From NCBI RefSeq assembly GCF_009928485.1, contig NZ_JAABNP010000016.1, positions 61,913-125,912 of the forward strand: a DNA stretch of 64,000 nucleotides, given 5' to 3'. The notes beneath the pieces are model-generated. The model searched no databases and was not told the DNA's origin. It was given only the letters and a program-made list of their open reading frames with translations. The DNA comes from Clostridium sp. C2-6-12. GTDB taxonomy: Bacteria; Bacillota; Clostridia; Clostridiales; Clostridiaceae. Positions 31,032 to 38,262 of the stretch are shown one piece after another (the first letter of the stretch is position 1; every line of letters starts with the position of its first letter). Made by a program: the position numbers and the translations under genes.

Positions 31032-33629
31032 TTACTTTATAACATTTCCGTTATATGATTTTATATACATTTCTTTGATTTCACTCATTAAAGGATATCT
31101 CGGATTTGCTCCTGTACATTGATCATCAAAAGCTTGCTCTACCATTTCATCCATTGATGCATAAAATTTCTCTTCTGAAATACCAAATTCCTTCAAGCTA
31201 CTAGGTATCCCAATTTTTTTCTTCAATTCATCTATAGCTTTTATTAGCAATTCAATTTTCTCTTCTTCTGTATTTCCTCCTAGATTTAGATAATCAGCTA
31301 TTCTAGCATATCTCCACCCTGCATTAGGATACTTGTATTGTGGGAATGCTGCTTGTTTTCTTGGTGCATCTGTTGCATTAAATCTAATTACCTCATCTAT
31401 TAATAATGCATTTGCTATTCCATGAGGTACATGATGAAATGCTCCTAATTTGTGTGCCATTGAATGACATATTCCTAAAAACGCATTTGCAAATGCCATT
31501 CCTGCTATTGATGACGCATGAGCCATTTTTTCTCTAGCCTTAATATTTGTAGCTCCTCCATTATATGCATCTGGTAAATATTTAAATGTTAATCTTATTG
31601 CTTCTAATGCTAATCCGTTTGTATATTCTGATGCTAATACAGAAACATAAGCTTCTATTGCATGAACTAAAGCATCTATACCAGAGGCTGCTGTTAACCC
31701 CTTTGGCATGCTCATCATAAGCTCAGCATCAACTATTGCCATATTAGGAGTTAGAGCATAATCTGCTAATGGGTACTTAATTCCTGTTTGCTCATCAGTT
31801 ATGACTGCAAATGGAGTTACTTCTGAGCCCGTTCCAGCTGATGTTGGAATTGCAACCATAATTGCTTTTTCACCCATGGTTGGGAATTTATACACTCTCT
31901 TTCTTATATCCATAAATCTCATAGCTAAATCTTCAAATCTAACATCTGGATGCTCATACATTACCCACATGATTTTAGCAGCATCCATTGGTGAACCTCC
32001 TCCAATAGCGATAATCACATCTGGTTTAAAATCTTTCATTGCCTCTGCACCCTTCTTAGCTGCATTTAATGTTGGGTCAGGTTCTACATCTGAAAATATT
32101 TTATATTCTATATCATTTTTACTTAAAATATCTGTAACTTTATGAGTATATCCCAATTCAAATAAGACTTTATCTGTTACTATAAATGCCCTCTTCTTAC
32201 CCATGGCATTTAGTTCTTCTAAAGCTACAGGAAGACAGCCATATTTGAAATAAGTTTTATCCGGAACTCTAAACCAAAGCATATTTTCTCTCCTCTCAGC
32301 AATCCTCTTAACATTTATCAAATGCTTAGGTCCTACATTTTCTGATATAGAATTCCCACCCCATGATCCACAACCAAGAGTTAATGATGGTGCTAATTTG
32401 AAATTATAAATATCTCCAATTGCACCTTGAGATGCTGGCATATTTATTAAAGTTCTAGCAGTTTTCATAGCCACTCCAAATTTCTCTATTCTATCTCTTG
32501 ATTGTACTTGATTTGTATAAAGTATTGAAGTGTGACCAAATCCACCTAATTCTATTAATCTTGATGCTTTCTTTAATGCTTCATCAAAAGTTTTAACTTT
32601 ATACATAGCTAAAATTGGCGATAATTTTTCATGGGAAAATGGCTCTTCTAGTTCAACAGATTCAACTTCTCCAATTAATACTTTTACAGCCTCAGATACT
32701 TCAACACCAGCCATCTTTGCAATTTTATATGCTGATTGACCAACTATATCAGAATTTAATGATCCCTTTGAATCTAATATTATATTCCTAACCTTATCTA
32801 TTTCATCGTCTTTAAGAATATACGCACCTCTATCATCTAATTCTTTTCTAACTTCTTCATATATAGATTCCATTGCTATTATACTTTGTTCTGATGCACA
32901 AACTACTCCATTATCAAAAGTTTTAGAAAGTAAAATTGAATTTACAGCCATCTTTATATGAGCTGTATCATCAATTATTGCTGGAGTATTTCCAGCCCCA
33001 ACTCCAATAGCTGGCTTTCCTGATGAATATGCAGCCCTAACCATTCCAGGTCCACCTGTAGCCAATATAATGTCACATTCTGCCATGACATTTTTTGATA
33101 GTTCAACTGATGGTTCATCTATCCAACCTATTATTCCTTCAGGCGCCCCAGCTTTTACTGCTGCGTCTAAAACTATTTTAGCTGCAGCTATTGTTGATTC
33201 TTTTGCTCTTGGATGGGGGCTTATAATTATTGCATTTCTGGTCTTTAAAGCAATTAATGTTTTAAATATTGCTGTTGATGTCGGATTTGTTGTTGGCACT
33301 ATTGCTGCTATTACCCCTATTGGTTCTGCTATGTGAGTTATTCCAAACATCTCATCTCTTTCTATAATTCCACATGTCTTTGTATCTTTATATTGATTGT
33401 ATATATATTCAGCTGCAAAATGATTTTTTATTACCTTATCCTCTACTATTCCCATTCCACTTTCTTTTACTGCCATCTTTGCAAGGATTATTCTTGAATC
33501 ACTAGCCGCCATGGCGGCTTGCCTAAATATATCATCTACTTGCTCTTGGGTAAATTTTGCAAATTCTTTTTGCGCCGTCCTTAATTCTTCTATTCTTTTT
33601 GTTAATTCTTGTGAATTGGTTACTTTCAT
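31032..33629 (-). CDS. adhE: Bifunctional acetaldehyde-CoA / alcohol dehydrogenase AdhE
   Basis: 865 residues, the normal length. The N-terminal half is a CoA-acylating aldehyde dehydrogenase with the catalytic Cys in NGVVCASEQS (about 246). The C-terminal half is an iron-dependent alcohol dehydrogenase with cofactor motif IGGGSPMDAAK and metal-binding GICHSMAHKLGAFHHVPHG. It turns acetyl-CoA (or butyryl-CoA) into the alcohol with two NADH, a main fermentative redox outlet, and usually forms spirosomes. The start at 33629 is chosen because GGAGG lies seven bases upstream; the longer frame to 33692 runs through this site. Monocistronic; the 290 bases upstream hold no convincing Rex site. Confidence 0.96.
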   Translation of the reverse strand: MKVTNSQELTKRIEELRTAQKEFAKFTQEQVDDIFRQAAMAASDSRIILAKMAVKESGMGIVEDKVIKNHFAAEYIYNQYKDTKTCGIIERDEMFGITHIAEPIGVIAAIVPTTNPTSTAIFKTLIALKTRNAIIISPHPRAKESTIAAAKIVLDAAVKAGAPEGIIGWIDEPSVELSKNVMAECDIILATGGPGMVRAAYSSGKPAIGVGAGNTPAIIDDTAHIKMAVNSILLSKTFDNGVVCASEQSIIAMESIYEEVRKELDDRGAYILKDDEIDKVRNIILDSKGSLNSDIVGQSAYKIAKMAGVEVSEAVKVLIGEVESVELEEPFSHEKLSPILAMYKVKTFDEALKKASRLIELGGFGHTSILYTNQVQSRDRIEKFGVAMKTARTLINMPASQGAIGDIYNFKLAPSLTLGCGSWGGNSISENVGPKHLINVKRIAERRENMLWFRVPDKTYFKYGCLPVALEELNAMGKKRAFIVTDKVLFELGYTHKVTDILSKNDIEYKIFSDVEPDPTLNAAKKGAEAMKDFKPDVIIAIGGGSPMDAAKIMWVMYEHPDVRFEDLAMRFMDIRKRVYKFPTMGEKAIMVAIPTSAGTGSEVTPFAVITDEQTGIKYPLADYALTPNMAIVDAELMMSMPKGLTAASGIDALVHAIEAYVSVLASEYTNGLALEAIRLTFKYLPDAYNGGATNIKAREKMAHASSIAGMAFANAFLGICHSMAHKLGAFHHVPHGIANALLIDEVIRFNATDAPRKQAAFPQYKYPNAGWRYARIADYLNLGGNTEEEKIELLIKAIDELKKKIGIPSSLKEFGISEEKFYASMDEMVEQAFDDQCTGANPRYPLMSEIKEMYIKSYNGNVIK

Positions 33630-33919
33630 TTCCATACCTCCAAAACTTATTTTTAAATTTTCATACTCATAATAGTATTTATTATTCAACAATTTTACTT
33701 AGGGCTATTAAGAAATGTACATGGTATTATTGTTTGTCATTTTTTCACATCCCTTATTGCAAATAAACTTATAGATAGTTTATCCAAAAAGCCAAATTTA
33801 ATTAATTTAATATAAATTATTGATAACTTTATAAACACTTCTAACAGAGTTGAAAGTATGGTTTACAATATAATTCTTTTAGAACTAGTATCTTACTTAT
33901 AATGCTAGTTGCTTAAATT

Positions 33920-34150
33920 TCACTTCTTTCTAACCCATGTTATAGGATTAATATTTTTTATGTATTTTTTCACTATATCCTTTCCTACTAAAACGCTTCC
34001 GCCCCAGAAAAAGATTTCACCTAAAATTATGAAAATTGTAACTGTAGCAGCTTTTAATGTAGTACTTATAGAAAACCAAGAAATCATAAAAATAAATATC
34101 CATAATATAAATGAAATGATAATTAAGGTAATTCCTATTTTCTTGCTCAT
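33920..34150 (-). CDS. Small two-helix membrane protein, possible transporter suffix domain
   Basis: 76 residues from the ATG at 34150, which has AAAGGAG seven bases upstream (a start at 34174 has none). Two hydrophobic helices (about 5-27 and 33-55) and a basic C-terminus ending NPITWVRKK. The second half, with GEIFFWGGSVLVGKDIVKKY, resembles the stand-alone transporter suffix domain found next to or fused with exporters; I am not certain of this. It sits downstream of the EFR1 gene in the same direction, separated by about 70 bases, and could be co-transcribed. Confidence 0.65.
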   Translation of the reverse strand: MSKKIGITLIIISFILWIFIFMISWFSISTTLKAATVTIFIILGEIFFWGGSVLVGKDIVKKYIKNINPITWVRKK

Positions 34151-34221
34151 ACTAATACTCCTTTGCTCATTCATATTCTAAAATATATCTCCAACCTTTG
34201 AGCTGTTACTATTCACATAAC

Positions 34222-35016
34222 TTACCAGTAAAATAATTCACTAGTTGAAACATTAGGATTTCTATATCTTCTTTTATTTTTAGTTCTGCTATTAAAATAA
34301 ATAGCTTTATGCGGGCAGCTTTGCACACACGCCATGCAATCTTGGCACTTTTTATCCCATTCCAGCTTATTATTTTCTAATTTAATATTCTTTGCTGGAC
34401 AGGTTCTTATACATATTCCACATTGAATACAATTTTCATTTACTTTAAATGTTTTATTTATGGATGCTAGTCTCGCTTTCCAAACCTTATTTATTACTAA
34501 GGAAGTTGTATTTAAAATCATTCCTTCTTTTTGCACATATGTTTTTTCTTCTAGAAGTTCTTGTTTTATTATCTCCAATTTATCTGCAGCCTTCTTAAAA
34601 ACTTTCTGTTGTGCTTCTTTTGAATGCGCCTGATCCCATCTAATATAACAATCTGGAAAACTTATATATTTTCCATAACTTAAAGTTTTTCCTTGCTTCA
34701 TTAATGTTTTGTTTATTTCTGTAAATACTAAACCTTTTGTATATGCTCTTGTTATAACAGAAAATATATAACTAGCATTTGGTATACAAAGCTTACTTAA
34801 GAATTCATTCACCATTACAGGCATGCCCATAAAATATAATGGCATTACAAAGCCAACTTTACTATAATCTTTATAATTAAACTCTTTTCTATCTATTGCT
34901 TGCGGAATTGCTACTATATCACACTGTGGAAAACTTTTAGAAATTTCTTTCACCACATAAAGTGAATTTCCTGTTCCAGTAAAGTAAAATATAATGCCTT
35001 TTTTATTTTCTTTCAT
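34222..35016 (-). CDS. EFR1-type flavodoxin/ferredoxin fusion protein
   Basis: About 264 residues. The N-terminal flavodoxin-like fold begins with the FMN phosphate loop FYFTGTGNSLYVV. The C-terminal part has two 4Fe-4S clusters, CIQCGICIRTCPAKN and CQDCMACVQSCPHKA. Such EFR1-family proteins are thought to shuttle low-potential electrons in anaerobes; their partners are mostly unknown. GGAGG seven bases before the ATG at 35016 decides the start over a GTG at 35025. Between it and the upstream MarR gene is a 34-base palindrome, so it is probably under that repressor. Confidence 0.87.
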   Translation of the reverse strand: MKENKKGIIFYFTGTGNSLYVVKEISKSFPQCDIVAIPQAIDRKEFNYKDYSKVGFVMPLYFMGMPVMVNEFLSKLCIPNASYIFSVITRAYTKGLVFTEINKTLMKQGKTLSYGKYISFPDCYIRWDQAHSKEAQQKVFKKAADKLEIIKQELLEEKTYVQKEGMILNTTSLVINKVWKARLASINKTFKVNENCIQCGICIRTCPAKNIKLENNKLEWDKKCQDCMACVQSCPHKAIYFNSRTKNKRRYRNPNVSTSELFYW

Positions 35017-35032
35017 TTTCCCCACCTCCGAC

Positions 35033-35066
35033 TGATTAAATACATTTAATTAAATATATTTAATCA
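35033..35066. promoter_or_regulatory. Near-perfect 34-base palindrome, probable MarR operator
   Basis: The sequence from TGATTAAATA (35033) to TATTTAATCA (35066) reads the same on both strands except at one symmetric base pair. It lies 17 bases before the EFR1 start. A related half-site, TGATTAAATATATTGACA, overlaps the -35 of the marR promoter, so one regulator probably binds both. Confidence 0.65.
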
Positions 35067-35098
35067 TTTTCTTAAAAAATTTGTTTTTTTGTTATATT

Positions 35099-35542
35099 TT
35101 ATTCTTTAACTTTTAAAATCTTAACAACTTCTCCTAATAAACAATCTAACTCTTTTAATTGTTCTTCGGATATGATTTCACCAATTAATTTAGTAAATTT
35201 TGAATAAACCGCATTATCTCCTTCTATTATTTTTATACCTTTTTTAGTGACCTTTAAATAATAAATCCTTCCATCCTCATTTGATTGGACTTTTTCTATT
35301 AGGTCATTTTTTATTAATCTCTTAACTAATGCGGATATTGCTGGTTTAGTGAGCTTTAATTTTTCCGCTACTTCACCTAAATTAGGATTATCCATATTAT
35401 ATATTGTTGTTAAGTAATAATAATCCGTTATATTAAATTGTTTCTTTTCTTCACTTGATAAAATTGAATCTATATTATTTATAGATTGCTGCCATAAATA
35501 ATTTGCTATATACTCAAAATATTTTTCTATCACTATACTCAT
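35099..35542 (-). CDS. MarR family transcriptional regulator
   Basis: 147 residues from the ATG at 35542, the usual MarR length. The winged helix shows NPNLGEVAEKLKLTKPAISA followed by LVKRLIKNDLIEKVQS and the wing EDGRIYYLKVTKKG. The longest frame (to 35614) would start inside the -35 box of a near-consensus promoter, so it is wrong; GGGAG directly precedes the ATG and lies nine bases before a GTG at 35533, which may be the real start. Likely represses itself and the EFR1 gene through TGATTAAATA-type sites in response to an unknown small molecule. Confidence 0.9.
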   Translation of the reverse strand: MSIVIEKYFEYIANYLWQQSINNIDSILSSEEKKQFNITDYYYLTTIYNMDNPNLGEVAEKLKLTKPAISALVKRLIKNDLIEKVQSNEDGRIYYLKVTKKGIKIIEGDNAVYSKFTKLIGEIISEEQLKELDCLLGEVVKILKVKE

Positions 35543-35584
35543 CTCCCAAATTAGTTCATTTAATTTAATTAAATTTATGTAACT

Positions 35585-35614
35585 ATTATATTTTTTCAAC
35601 TTAATGATTGTCAA
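35585..35614 (-). promoter_or_regulatory. Promoter of the MarR gene
   Basis: Perfect -35 TTGACA (35609-35614) and perfect -10 TATAAT (35585-35590), 18 bases apart on the minus strand. The half-operator TGATTAAATATAT touches the -35, and an AT palindrome (about 35556-35580) covers the transcription start. Confidence 0.75.
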
Positions 35615-35687
35615 TATATTTAATCACAAATAGTAAAAATATATATTTTAATAACATAACTACAAATGAATAAAAAATAGTACCCAC

Positions 35688-35867
35688 CTAATTAGATGTA
35701 ATAATATAAATAATCATATAAATTGTTATCAAAATAGCAGGTGAAATATATAATAGATACCCTGTACCTCTACCTATATTCAGCGCTTTACGATTAAGTT
35801 TTTTATCTACTTCAATTTTATCTATTTCATCAATTTCATTTTGTGAAATATATTCATCACTCTTCAT
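35688..35867 (-). CDS. Small membrane protein, 59 residues
   Basis: Begins MKSDEYISQNEIDEIDKIEV, a charged acidic N-terminal half, followed by a single membrane segment GYLLYISPAILITIYMIIYI and a short tail. It lies about 120 bases downstream of the other small membrane gene and on the same strand. The ribosome binding site is weak. No family recognised; size and topology would fit a peptide immunity or toxin-type membrane protein, but this is a guess. Confidence 0.45.
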   Translation of the reverse strand: MKSDEYISQNEIDEIDKIEVDKKLNRKALNIGRGTGYLLYISPAILITIYMIIYIITSN

Positions 35868-35988
35868 AAAAAAAACTGCTCATCATATGGATATAAACGA
35901 TAATTTCTACATCGTAAAAGGACACTTAAAATTATAATTTTTCAGTGCCATCTAAATAGACTATGCCCAAGTTAAAATATATAAAACG

Positions 35989-36162
35989 CTATTTAAATTC
36001 ATCTATAAAACCCATAAAAAAAGATACAACTGGAACAACTATCGTTAACATACCAATTACTCTCCCAATCCATTCTATAACCTTAACTTTAATAAGTCTT
36101 CCTAAAATCATGAACACACTTCCCATTGTTAAAACTAAAATAAAACTATAAAGAAAATTCAT
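35989..36162 (-). CDS. Small two-helix membrane protein, 57 residues
   Basis: Starts MNFLYSFILVLTMGSVFMIL, has a basic loop GRLIKVKVIEWIGR and a second hydrophobic helix VIGMLTIVVPVVSFFMGF, ending IDEFK. AAGGTG six bases before the ATG supports it as a real gene. The plus-strand frame at the same place is its shadow. Just downstream of an IS66 remnant and upstream of the 59-residue gene, at the edge of the agr island. Function unknown. Confidence 0.55.
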   Translation of the reverse strand: MNFLYSFILVLTMGSVFMILGRLIKVKVIEWIGRVIGMLTIVVPVVSFFMGFIDEFK

Positions 36163-36199
36163 TATTTCACCTTGTACTGTTGTCAGTTTAAGATATTTG

Positions 36200-36543
36200 C
36201 CTAATTACTGACCTTTATCTTTACTAAAATTCTTAGCTGTATTTCAATTCAAATCTACTTCTTTCTTTATTTCAATTAATAGATTTTTCATTTGTTCTAT
36301 TCAATCTTGTTTTTCTAATTCTAATACACAGTTAAATTCTCTTAGAATATTAGCATTGCATAGAGAATAATTACAATTATAATACTTATTATAAGTTTTA
36401 AAGTAGTATTGGAATGCCGTTCCGGTAAAGTTAGGCAAAACATTTATTTCATCTATAGCTTTTTCTCCACGCTTATAAGAAATTAATTGATACTGTGTTA
36501 AATAAACTAGTATAGTTTTTATCTTTTCACCATATTGGATGGT
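36200..36543 (-). pseudogene. Remnant of an IS66 family transposase
   Basis: The minus strand gives QYGEKIKTILVYLTQYQLIS, YKRGEKAIDEI, then FTGTAFQYYFKTYNKYYNC followed by YSLCNANILREFNC, a TGA stop, and IEQMKNLLIEIKKEVD. This is the order of IS66 transposase segments (YLxxYQLIPY, then HALCNAHHLRE), with the central catalytic part deleted and a stop where Trp is expected. A dead fragment marking old insertions at the edge of the island. Confidence 0.7.
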
Positions 36544-36634
36544 ATTTGTTATACCATCTGAAAATTTAAGGTATATTGATAGCTTAATAGTTATATTGTT
36601 TTTATATTCTATACACTATATTGGATAAAAATTC

Positions 36635-36649
36635 AATGCTATTAGCATT
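36635..36649. promoter_or_regulatory. Palindrome AATGCTA-T-TAGCATT upstream of the secreted precursor gene
   Basis: Seven-base perfect arms about 160 bases before the start. The half TAGCATTAAA recurs as ACTAGCATTAAAT and ACTAGCATTGAAT (40957 and 41050) in the agrB promoter region, which links the two loci by shared sequence. Confidence 0.45.
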
Positions 36650-36713
36650 AAACATACATTTTAAGAAGCAAAAAGAATAGTTTGAAAATTTTTAGGAAAA
36701 AATATAAACTATT

Positions 36714-36742
36714 TCCGTTTATGACTAGTTTTGTACGTTTAG
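36714..36742 (+). promoter_or_regulatory. Pair of LytTR/AgrA-type boxes and promoter of the secreted precursor gene
   Basis: TCCGTTTAT (36714-36722) and TACGTTTAG (36734-36742) both fit the LytTR consensus [TA][AC][CA]GTTN[AG][TG] and are direct repeats 20 bases apart (11 between; 12-13 is usual). A possible promoter TTGTAC (36731) - 17 - TTTACT (36754) overlaps the second box, the expected arrangement for activation by an AgrA-like regulator. Confidence 0.55.
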
Positions 36743-36808
36743 TGATGTAAATATTTACTTTATTTCGTCATTATGTAAAAATGTGTTTGAAAGGGGATGA
36801 CTTGAAAG

Positions 36809-37345
36809 ATGAAAAGAAAAAAGTTAACACAAACTATTGCATTAGCACTATTATTAGTTATTGGAGGTAGTATTGCTCCATCATTATCAGCTTCAGCAGC
36901 AGAGGTAACTATAGCTTCTGATCAAAAAGCTACAGAAAAAGGTACAAGTATTACTTTTTCTGAATTTAAAAATGCTTCAACTGTTGAAATATTGGATGAA
37001 AATACAATTTTAATCGATGGAAAAAGCTATGATTTTAACAATGTTGCTAATGTTTTATGTAAAGAAATTGATTCACAAAAAGCAACTACTAGAAATCCTG
37101 CTACAGCTGGGATAAAAAAAGGTGCAAAATGGATAGTTAAAAATTGGCAAAAAATCGAGAAGAAACTTCCAGACAATGTAAAAAAATACTTTAAGCTAGA
37201 TGCTTTCATGAAAGTAATGGATCAATACATTGGTATATCTGATAGTATTGAAGAATTCCTTAACAGTTGCTTTAGAGAGATGGGTATGCCAGAATGGGCA
37301 AATTGGGCAATAACAAATGCAATAATGGTAATAATACCAATTTAA
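36809..37345 (+). CDS. Secreted precursor protein, candidate large bacteriocin
   Basis: 178 residues. A classic Sec signal peptide (KRKK, hydrophobic core to about 25, then LSASAAE with cleavage near 30-31). Residues 32-95 form a moderately acidic pro-region. After Arg95 (QKATTR) comes an 83-residue part beginning NPATAGIKKGAKWIVKNW: Lys-rich first half, then amphipathic and hydrophobic segments ending in MVIIPI. I recall that closticin 574 of C. tyrobutyricum is an 82-residue bacteriocin cut from the C-terminus of a longer Sec-exported precursor; the layout here is alike. Arg95 suits the clostripain-type peptidase encoded nearby. LytTR boxes in the promoter suggest Agr control. Function is inferred; no database match was possible. 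Confidence 0.7.
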   Translation: MKRKKLTQTIALALLLVIGGSIAPSLSASAAEVTIASDQKATEKGTSITFSEFKNASTVEILDENTILIDGKSYDFNNVANVLCKEIDSQKATTRNPATAGIKKGAKWIVKNWQKIEKKLPDNVKKYFKLDAFMKVMDQYIGISDSIEEFLNSCFREMGMPEWANWAITNAIMVIIPI

Positions 37346-37359
37346 CACCTTTAGTTAAT

Positions 37360-37390
37360 AAAAAATAGGTGATTTAACCACCTATTTTTT
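37360..37390. terminator. Bidirectional terminator between precursor and membrane protein genes
   Basis: Perfect 12-base arms AAAAAATAGGTG and CACCTATTTTTT with a seven-base loop, giving T-runs on both strands between convergent genes. Confidence 0.85.
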
Positions 37391-37396
37391 ATTAAT

Positions 37397-37834
37397 TTAA
37401 TTTCGCTTATTATAATAAGAATAACTTATTATTTGAGTAATTATCATAATTACAGGAACAACTCCTATGCCAATAAGAATTCCAACAAATAGAACATTCT
37501 TTGTTAGTAACAATGCAAACATACACATAATCGTAATGATAAGACAAATTGAAAATGTGCTATTAAAAGCACTGCTTTTTGATTTCATATTGACCCAAAA
37601 TTCTCGTTCATCATTGTTTTTTTTATCTTCCTTTGTACATTTACTACTTAAACTTCTATATACTTCTGTTATTCCCAATAGAACACAAAAAATAACTACT
37701 AATGTATATTCAATAATTCTTAAAGTATCTAAATTATTAAAATGTATGATTGTAGACACAATAGCAAATACTGACAATAATAAAAACACCATACCACTAC
37801 AAAATTTCTTTTTATCATATATTTTTTTTCTCAT
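37397..37834 (-). CDS. Four-helix membrane protein paired with an XRE regulator
   Basis: 145 residues with four predicted membrane helices (about 14-32, 36-55, 88-105, 110-135) and a charged loop TKEDKKNNDEREFWVNMKSK between helices 2 and 3. AAAGGAG lies upstream of the ATG, and the start overlaps the end of the XRE gene by 20 bases, so the two form an operon. Small XRE plus membrane protein pairs of this kind are common in Firmicutes and of unclear role. Beside a putative bacteriocin gene it is a candidate immunity protein, an inference from position. Confidence 0.75.
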   Translation of the reverse strand: MRKKIYDKKKFCSGMVFLLLSVFAIVSTIIHFNNLDTLRIIEYTLVVIFCVLLGITEVYRSLSSKCTKEDKKNNDEREFWVNMKSKSSAFNSTFSICLIITIMCMFALLLTKNVLFVGILIGIGVVPVIMIITQIISYSYYNKRN

Positions 37835-38036
37835 TCTCTAAATTCTCCTTTAAACAATATAAATCTTCAATGGTAGTATTAAAAACGCAAGATATCTTAT
37901 ATGCTAACATAATTGATGGATTGTACTGTCCTTTTTCAAGTGAAATAATTGTTCTTTGGGAAACTGATACTAAATCAGAAAGTTGTTGTTGCGTCATATT
38001 GAGTGAATTTCTTAATTCTTTTATTCTATTTTTCAC
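37815..38036 (-). CDS. XRE family transcriptional regulator (short)
   Basis: 73 residues from a GTG at 38036, which has AGAGGTG upstream; the longer frame from 38069 lies inside the operator. The helix-turn-helix is LNMTQQQLSDLVSVSQRTII followed by SLEKGQYNPSIMLAYKIS, the standard Cro/C1 fold with family ending TTIEDLY. Operon with the membrane protein gene downstream. Three TGAAG-type half-sites just upstream point to self-repression. Confidence 0.9.
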   Translation of the reverse strand: MKNRIKELRNSLNMTQQQLSDLVSVSQRTIISLEKGQYNPSIMLAYKISCVFNTTIEDLYCLKENLENEKKNI

Positions 38037-38060
38037 TAGTGCACCTCTTTTAAAATTAAG

Positions 38061-38083
38061 ATGAAGCAAACTTCATGTGAAGT
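38061..38083. promoter_or_regulatory. Operator-like overlapping inverted repeats upstream of the XRE gene
   Basis: ATGAAG-caaa-CTTCAT and ACTTCA-tg-TGAAGT share the middle half-site, giving three half-sites in 23 bases, 25 bases before the GTG start. The arrangement would let two dimers compete or stack. Confidence 0.55.
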
Positions 38084-38262
38084 CTCTTTCAGTTTACTAT
38101 TATATAATTTTCATGTCAATATTTTCAACAAAAAATTTATAATTATTATGAAAATAAATTAAAATATTAATAATATATCTAATTTTTACATATTTATTAT
38201 TTTTTGATAAAAATAATATTATTAAATACTAAAAGTTTATTTTAAAAGGAGGATTTAATAAA

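Noticed and set aside
31801..32145. 114-codon plus-strand frame inside adhE
   Set aside because: Antisense to the conserved iron-ADH region; a shadow of the real gene.
33820..33837. Possible Rex (NADH-sensing repressor) site upstream of adhE
   Set aside because: TTGATAA-CTTT-ATAAACA has four mismatches to TTGTTAA-N4-TTAACAA in AT-rich DNA, too weak to claim.
35963..36151. Plus-strand 62-codon frame
   Set aside because: No binding site; it is the complement of the 57-residue membrane gene, which has a good one.
37467..37841. 124-codon plus-strand frame opposite the four-helix membrane protein
   Set aside because: The minus-strand gene has a binding site and operon overlap with the XRE gene; the plus frame is its complement.
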